The position numbers and the translations under genes are program-made. Below, one piece after another: positions 58,426 to 64,000 of a stretch of 64,000 nt of DNA. Position 1 is the stretch's first letter. Every line of letters begins with the position of its first letter. Source of the stretch: M3007 sp040397785. Lineage in GTDB: Bacteria; Bacteroidota; Bacteroidia; Chitinophagales; Saprospiraceae. The DNA lies in contig JBBAVI010000021.1 of the NCBI GenBank assembly GCA_040397785.1, positions 1 through 64,000 on the forward strand, read 5' to 3'. Under the pieces are notes generated by a model. It was not told the DNA's origin, ran no database searches, and saw nothing but the letters and a program-made list of their open reading frames with translations.

Positions 58426-61400
58426 TTAGCGTAAAACGCTCACATCGCCCAGGTAAACTTCCGTTTTGCCATCTCTGAACGCTACCATCACTTCATATAC
58501 GTACACGCCCGGACTTACCGATTGGCCCCGGTCTTTTCCGTCCCATCCCGCTTCGGGAAGGTTGGGTAGAAAATCTTTATTTTCAAATAAAAGGGAACCC
58601 CAACGGTCATAAATACGCAGATATTCCACCTTGGCTACTTGGACGCCTCCATAAACGGTAAAGTAATTATTGGGCGCATTGGCTCCAGGGTCCAAGGCAT
58701 TCGGCAAATACACCCGTTTGCTTCGGTCTACGGTGACCCGTATTTGGTCATTTCCTTTACAACCCGCTGTATCCACGACCATAATTTCGTAAGTCATTGT
58801 ACGCTTTGGACTTACGTAGGTGTTTAATTGATCAGGTGTAGTCAAATTAGTCAGCGGATTCCAGCTGATCGTTTCCAGCAAACTGCCGCCATCTACCACC
58901 GCAACCAACAACAAGCTATCCCCAAAGGAAATCACCTGATCTGGCCCTAAATCTACCTCCAAAGTGGTTGGCTCGTCAATGGTATCCGAAGCAGCCACCG
59001 TGCAGCCATTCGCATCGGCCAGGGTGAGGGTAAAAACACCCGGATCGAGCGGTTGCAATTCCAAAGGCAGGCCTGTAACTTGCTGGGAAGTACTTGCATT
59101 CACATAAAGTAAATAAGGCCCAGCGCCTCCTTCGGCAGTAGTAAGGGTAACGATACCACGGTCATTGCCCGCACAATCCGTTTGTTGTATCCGGTAATCG
59201 AAACCAATTGGTTCCGGCTGGTTGAGGGAAAAGGAATCGATGTAGGTACAACCTGTTTGGTCGGTAAGGGTTACCGTGTAACTCCCTGCCTGTAAATTAT
59301 TGATAATGAGTCCGTTACTTCCGTTATCCCAAATTGCGTTAAAGGGCGACTGACCCGTCAAAGGCAACAGTTCGATTTGCCCGTTGCGCCCTTCAAAACA
59401 ACTTATATTAAAGTTATTATAATTGCTGATTTGTGCCGTTGCGGTGGTTTTTTGCACAAGAACATTTACCGTATCACGGATGGATCCAACACAGGTATTG
59501 CCTTGTGCACTGTAACTTTGAATCCAATATTGGTTGTTGAAGCCCGGTTTCACCACGAAAGCACTACCATCGCTTACGGCATTCAACGGGATGATGGTCG
59601 TGCCGTCTGTTACAACCACATCAAACGTATCAGCACCTACCAAGGAAAGACGAAGCAAGGCGCTATCTCCCACACAAATGGTCGTATCTCCTTCCAGGGC
59701 AGCACTGGTTTCGGGCAGCAACGCAACTTGATATGTTCCGGTTACCACACCTGTACAGTGCGCATCTTCTATCGAAATCAAGGAAAAAACCTGTGCCTGC
59801 TGCACATTGTTGGTGCTGATGTTGAAACTGGTATTAGGCGCTACAATGCTGGCTTGTGGTACGCCATTGATTGCGTAAACAAAACGAAATGGACCTTGTC
59901 CGGTAAATCGAATTTTAAAACTAAGCCCTTCTCCTCGACAAATGGCCGTATCTCCGTTTATTTTGGCAGTCGGTTGAGGGTAAAAAATGACACTCGTTTT
60001 TCCGGAAATCGACAAACAAGGATCGACCCAATCCACAACGCCGCCGTTGTTTGTACCAGCCACCGCCACTACAAAATAGGACACACCCGCTTGCATACCT
60101 GGCTGAAAACTAAAATCGGGCGTCGAACTGGTTTGTAAAATCCCGATCGGCAACAAGGCGGTATCTTGACACAGCACAAATTGCAGCAGGTTGTTGGGCG
60201 GCAATACTTCGTTGTTGTTGAAGGCCACACTAAAGGTTGAATCAGGGAAACAAGGCGTTACCGGGGTCGGATCCAAGGTGCCCGCAAAGGTTGGACAAAC
60301 GCAATCGGAAACACCCGAAATGGTAGTCGAGCATCCGTTGCCATTCGTAATAGTCACCTGATAGGGCTGGTTTTTCGGAATGGGCACAGAAACAAAACTG
60401 GTATCTGTTAAGGTGCCTGCTACCCCTGATACGGCGTATAACGGATTGGGCGTCACGCCATTATTAATCTTAAATTGCAAGGTGTACGTCGCGGTGTTAA
60501 AATCACAAACCGCCGCGATATCCAATATTTCAGGTAATTGGTCGAGGGCGATTTGCGCTGTACCACCCACAGTGCCCAAACAGCCTAGTGCTCCGCTTAC
60601 ATTGGCTAAGGTATAGTTCGTAGCTACCGTAGGGTTGACATTGATCAACAATGGATTGAAGGTAACGCCAGTCAGGGAAGTAAGGCTGCCATTGGTTAAG
60701 TAAGCCAGCGAATAAGGACCTTTTCCCATAAAATCGACCCGAATTTGGGTGCTATCGCCGATACAAAGGGTGGTATCGCCACTGAGGCTTACCAAAACAG
60801 GGGGCTGCCAACTTACATAGGGTCCCGAACCCACCGATAAGCATGGATCTGAAAAATCAATTTGCCCATTGACCACATTGCCCGCCAATGCTACCACCAA
60901 ATAAACCGAATCTGGAAACATGGTTGCCGGATTGAATTGAAAAACCGGAATTGTGTTGGACGCAATGATGTTAAATCCCGGATTAATCAGGGCATAATAT
61001 AAGGTGTCCTCGGCCTCCAAAACGCTGCCCGTAACTGGTAAAACGGTGGTAATCGACTGTCCATAACAAAGAGAAATCGGCGTTTGGTTCATGATGCCCG
61101 CATTGGTCGCGCAAGCGCAAACAGGCGTTCCGGTCTCCGTATCTTGTCCACAGCCATCCGCATCGGTTAAGGAAATACTGTAGGGCAGCCCAATTGGGAC
61201 GGGTACACTTGTAAATTTATTTCCTGTGAATGTACCACCAACGCCGCCCACGGTCAATGGGTTCACCCCCAAACAATCGAAGGTCAGGGTGTACGTGCCC
61301 GTCACTAAATTGCACAAATACATGAAATTCTGAATCTGGGGCACCGTACCAACGTTTACCAACACGGTATCTGCCACGTTGGCACTGCAATTAGCATCCG

Positions 61401-64000
61401 TAACTTGTATCAGTTGTACCGAAGTGCTGTTCACGGCCGGAAAACTGATGGGGTAAAATCCACTATTAATGTTGTTCGCCGATTCTGCAAGCCCATTGTT
61501 GGTCCAGTTCAAAGTAAAAGGCGCGGTACCATTTAAAATCACGGGAACATTCACCTGCACACCTGCACAAATGCTGATATCAGCACCTAAACTTGCAGAT
61601 GGTAAAGGATAAAACACCACAGGGGTACCCTCCGTGATAGATAGACATAGATCATTAAGGTCTATTCGTCCGTTCCCATTCGGGTTGCCGGCAATGGGTG
61701 AAATATAATAGGTTACTCCGGGCAACACCCCTGCTGTTTGCGTAAATGTGGGCGTGCTGCTCCAGGCCAGGATGGTGCCGAGGGGAAGGCCTGGGGTGGA
61801 GTGTAAAATAAACCGCAACGAATCGTTGCCGTCATTGAAAAAATCGTTGTTGTGTTTGGCTTTGGCGGTATCACCCGCACACAAAAGGAGCGGCGTAAGA
61901 TCCATGGTGCCTGCATTGGTTTGGCAATTGCAATTTACGGTGCCATTCACCACAATATCGCCGCAATTGTTGGCGTCCCGAAACACAATATTATAACCAT
62001 TGGCCTGACTAATGGGCGTACTGGTGAAATGTGTACCCGAAAATGCGCCCGAACCTGTCACCAGGGTAAGTGGAAAAACAGCATTCAGCACATCAAATTC
62101 AATTACATAATCGAGGGTGGTCGGATTGCAATTGAAAATTACATTGGCATAATTGGGGGCATAATTGACGGTTAAGGTAGCATTGCCTGTAGGCAACCCT
62201 GTACAACCGGGCGAGGTTACGCTGGTGAGCACATACGTACTGGTACTATTGATATTTACCGGTATTAAAAAAGGATCATCAAAAGTATTTAATGCCATTT
62301 GTGGCACGCCGTCTTTGGTATAGGTAATGCCAAATGGGCCGGTTCCTGTAAAATCGATCATCAAATTGGTCACGGCCGAATCGCAAAATGTTGCTGTGCC
62401 CGTTAAATTAGCGGTAGGTGGTGTAAACACAAACACCCCTGCCTGTCCGGAAACCGTACCGATGCATCCGGGGCTACTCACGCTCAGCAGCACATAAAAA
62501 GTGCCGTTTACCGGGTTTACATTAAAAATATACGGATTGTTGCTGGTCGTAATGGCGGGCTGCGGAATGGGCACGCCGTTGTTGACGATGCCGTATATAA
62601 AGGTGTAAGGGCCGCTTCCTGTAAAATTGATAATTATGTCTGTGCCATTGCCACCCTGACAGATTTCGCCGCCGCCCGACATCACCGCCGTGAGGGTATC
62701 GTTGATGACCACCGCTGCTTGTCCGCCAACGATGCCGTTGCACCCGCCTGCGCTCATCGAATTTAGGGCAAAAGCGGTGCTGATCGTGGGGGCTACCTGT
62801 ATAATATATGGATTGACATTCGTGGTAACCGGATTTTGAAGCACGCTATTGGCCTCGTATGCGAAAACAAAAGGTGGCGCGCCGCTAAATTGAATCGTCA
62901 AATCGGTTGCTGCGCCCGGGCAAATGGTGGCATTGCCGCTCAAAAGTGCTTCCGCAGGGGGCAAAACTATCAGGGTATCTGCACCCGAAATCGTTCCAGT
63001 ACATCCGTTGGCGCTCACGCTCAATAACTTATAGATATGGGTTCCTGTTGGGGGCGTGACCGGTATTTTAACCGCACTGTTGCTGGTCGTTACTGCTGGT
63101 TGTGCTACGTTATTGAGCGCATAGACATACGTGAAAGGGCCATTTCCCGAAAAATTGAATCGTACCGTGTCAATTTGACCGTTACAAAGGGTCTTTTTAC
63201 CGCCCACGACCGAAGCGGATAAGGCGGGCGCAACAGTCATTACCGCCGAACCGGATATACCGCCTGGACACCCATTGGCACTAAAATTCGTAATATTAAC
63301 CGTGCAATTGGTTGTCAGAGGGGCTGAAAAAATAATCGGGTTGGTATTGCTGCTCAAAACCGGACTATTAACCCCATTAACCGCATATTGAAAAGAAAAA
63401 GGCGCTGTACCATTCGTAACATTGATGGTAAAATTGGCAGATTGGCCGGCACATATATTAGCAGGGCCATTCAGCGAAAAAGTACCACTGGGTGCCGCTG
63501 TGGTAGTCACTACAATGGAACTTCCCACGCCATTGCAAAAAGCGTCCTGCAGCTGGCCAATCGAAAAATTGGTCGAATTGCCCGTCGGCACAACAGCAAT
63601 GCTGGCTGGATTATCGAATGTGGAAAAATTATTGAGTAAGGTGCCGTTTTGATACAAATTGAAGGTCCAGGGGGCTTGGCCGGTAAAATTGACCACCAGG
63701 TTGGCGGTCGATCCAACACATACCGGAGCAATCGGCTCAAATACTGCCGCAGCACTCGGATTAACAGTAATGGTGGTACTCGCCGGGGTAGTGCATGGGC
63801 CGGAGGGGGTAAAGTTGAGGGTCACATCCCCGCTCAATCCATTGGCATTGAAGGTATTACCTGTCACGCCCGGGCCACTCCATACACCCGTGGGCACGCT
63901 GGGGTCTTGAATGGAAACCAGGTTGAAATTGCTGATGTTATCACATACCGTACTGGTGCCCAACATTGGATTGGGGCAGGGCACATTAAAGCCCATATAA
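58426..64000 (-). CDS. Giant surface protein with Ig-like/SprB-like repeats and gliding-motility-type (T9SS type B) C-terminus, 5' end outside window
   Basis: At least 1857 codons, open to the right edge (the codon before the first visible Met is TAT). The chain consists of many Ig-like units of 85-100 residues with a LSGDTTLCIGDSTQIRVDF-type start and a GPYTFIYGINNVPQ-type strand. Longer units holding CDFNTATYTLQFKIN and CxCxTxAGTMD motifs alternate with them. Two SprB-like units follow (SCFEGRNGQIELLP, FNAIWDNGSNG). The C-terminal 95 residues (VYLPNALDPGANAPNNYFTVYG, then YDRWGSLLFENKD and GVYVYEVMVAF) are the gliding-motility-associated, type B sorting domain. It is probably a surface adhesin of the SprB class. 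Confidence 0.9.
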   Translation of the reverse strand, partial: YMGFNVPCPNPMLGTSTVCDNISNFNLVSIQDPSVPTGVWSGPGVTGNTFNANGLSGDVTLNFTPSGPCTTPASTTITVNPSAAAVFEPIAPVCVGSTANLVVNFTGQAPWTFNLYQNGTLLNNFSTFDNPASIAVVPTGNSTNFSIGQLQDAFCNGVGSSIVVTTTAAPSGTFSLNGPANICAGQSANFTINVTNGTAPFSFQYAVNGVNSPVLSSNTNPIIFSAPLTTNCTVNITNFSANGCPGGISGSAVMTVAPALSASVVGGKKTLCNGQIDTVRFNFSGNGPFTYVYALNNVAQPAVTTSNSAVKIPVTPPTGTHIYKLLSVSANGCTGTISGADTLIVLPPAEALLSGNATICPGAATDLTIQFSGAPPFVFAYEANSVLQNPVTTNVNPYIIQVAPTISTAFALNSMSAGGCNGIVGGQAAVVINDTLTAVMSGGGEICQGGNGTDIIINFTGSGPYTFIYGIVNNGVPIPQPAITTSNNPYIFNVNPVNGTFYVLLSVSSPGCIGTVSGQAGVFVFTPPTANLTGTATFCDSAVTNLMIDFTGTGPFGITYTKDGVPQMALNTFDDPFLIPVNINSTSTYVLTSVTSPGCTGLPTGNATLTVNYAPNYANVIFNCNPTTLDYVIEFDVLNAVFPLTLVTGSGAFSGTHFTSTPISQANGYNIVFRDANNCGDIVVNGTVNCNCQTNAGTMDLTPLLLCAGDTAKAKHNNDFFNDGNDSLRFILHSTPGLPLGTILAWSSTPTFTQTAGVLPGVTYYISPIAGNPNGNGRIDLNDLCLSITEGTPVVFYPLPSASLGADISICAGVQVNVPVILNGTAPFTLNWTNNGLAESANNINSGFYPISFPAVNSTSVQLIQVTDANCSANVADTVLVNVGTVPQIQNFMYLCNLVTGTYTLTFDCLGVNPLTVGGVGGTFTGNKFTSVPVPIGLPYSISLTDADGCGQDTETGTPVCACATNAGIMNQTPISLCYGQSITTVLPVTGSVLEAEDTLYYALINPGFNIIASNTIPVFQFNPATMFPDSVYLVVALAGNVVNGQIDFSDPCLSVGSGPYVSWQPPVLVSLSGDTTLCIGDSTQIRVDFMGKGPYSLAYLTNGSLTSLTGVTFNPLLINVNPTVATNYTLANVSGALGCLGTVGGTAQIALDQLPEILDIAAVCDFNTATYTLQFKINNGVTPNPLYAVSGVAGTLTDTSFVSVPIPKNQPYQVTITNGNGCSTTISGVSDCVCPTFAGTLDPTPVTPCFPDSTFSVAFNNNEVLPPNNLLQFVLCQDTALLPIGILQTSSTPDFSFQPGMQAGVSYFVVAVAGTNNGGVVDWVDPCLSISGKTSVIFYPQPTAKINGDTAICRGEGLSFKIRFTGQGPFRFVYAINGVPQASIVAPNTSFNISTNNVQQAQVFSLISIEDAHCTGVVTGTYQVALLPETSAALEGDTTICVGDSALLRLSLVGADTFDVVVTDGTTIIPLNAVSDGSAFVVKPGFNNQYWIQSYSAQGNTCVGSIRDTVNVLVQKTTATAQISNYNNFNISCFEGRNGQIELLPLTGQSPFNAIWDNGSNGLIINNLQAGSYTVTLTDQTGCTYIDSFSLNQPEPIGFDYRIQQTDCAGNDRGIVTLTTAEGGAGPYLLYVNASTSQQVTGLPLELQPLDPGVFTLTLADANGCTVAASDTIDEPTTLEVDLGPDQVISFGDSLLLVAVVDGGSLLETISWNPLTNLTTPDQLNTYVSPKRTMTYEIMVVDTAGCKGNDQIRVTVDRSKRVYLPNALDPGANAPNNYFTVYGGVQVAKVEYLRIYDRWGSLLFENKDFLPNLPEAGWDGKDRGQSVSPGVYVYEVMVAFRDGKTEVYLGDVSVLR

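Noticed and set aside
59377..60138. A 253-codon plus-strand frame
   Set aside because: It is antisense to the giant T9SS type B gene and has no recognisable features.

Overview
The window looks like a scaffold from a Bacteroidota genome, most likely a Saprospiraceae-like member, and probably metagenome-assembled because a run of exactly 100 N sits at 37648-37747. The evidence is many type IX secretion (T9SS) cargo proteins with C-terminal sorting domains, a PorV-family barrel, SprB-type repeats, DUF5683 and DUF5689 proteins, a TonB receptor with a carboxypeptidase-like N-terminal domain, and promoters of the Bacteroidota form TTG-N18..20-TAnnTTTG. No phage module, transposase or CRISPR array is visible. 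|| Layout. 1-1370 (minus): two single-domain response regulators and the start of a protein with 63-bp coiled-coil repeats, probably a sensor kinase running off the left edge. 1.5-9.5 kb: a papain-like peptidase with a very acidic tail, a DsbA/FrnE-like oxidoreductase, a transglutaminase-like protein, an outer-membrane barrel, a DinB-fold protein, RimO and a delta-60 repeat T9SS cargo. 9.6-17.6 kb: a secreted purple-acid-phosphatase-like protein, a barrel gene broken by an amber codon, PurL, a TlpA-like lipoprotein, and a barnase-like lipoprotein followed directly by barstar. 17.6-25.2 kb: a DPP11-like S46 peptidase, a Cys/Met-metabolism PLP enzyme, pyrophosphatase, a FemAB/GNAT-like protein, a lipoprotein, a LuxE-like acyl-protein synthetase, a YfcE-like phosphodiesterase and tRNA-Arg(CCT), with a 37-codon BRO-N-like remnant beside the tRNA. 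25.4-30.3 kb: a short candidate transcript, a DUF1573 protein, MscL, a large repeat hairpin and the DUF1501/DUF1800 pair. 30.5-36.4 kb: a SprB-repeat cargo and a three-gene envelope operon. 36.4-39.1 kb: a palindromic element and a tandem duplication interrupted by the gap, then a secreted endonuclease/phosphatase. 39.2-45.7 kb: TonB receptor, DUF5689 lipoprotein, DUF5683 protein, rhomboid protease and glucosaminidase. 45.8-64 kb: secreted M1 peptidase, NadE, four large secreted proteins, a PorV2-like protein, a candidate structured RNA and the 3' part of a giant T9SS type-B protein. || How the genes fit together. Much of the window codes for export of hydrolases and adhesins through T9SS and for uptake of products: peptidases (S46, M1), a phosphatase, and an endonuclease/phosphatase beside a TonB receptor and a DUF5689 lipoprotein. 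The points most worth a second look are the lipoprotein barnase with barstar and a heptanucleotide repeat just before its start, the candidate structured RNA at 58174-58396, a C10 tract in the export signal of a secreted protein (50363-50372), the roughly 1.1-kb tandem duplication at the assembly gap, and the BRO-N remnant at the tRNA. None of them is proven to be a new system.
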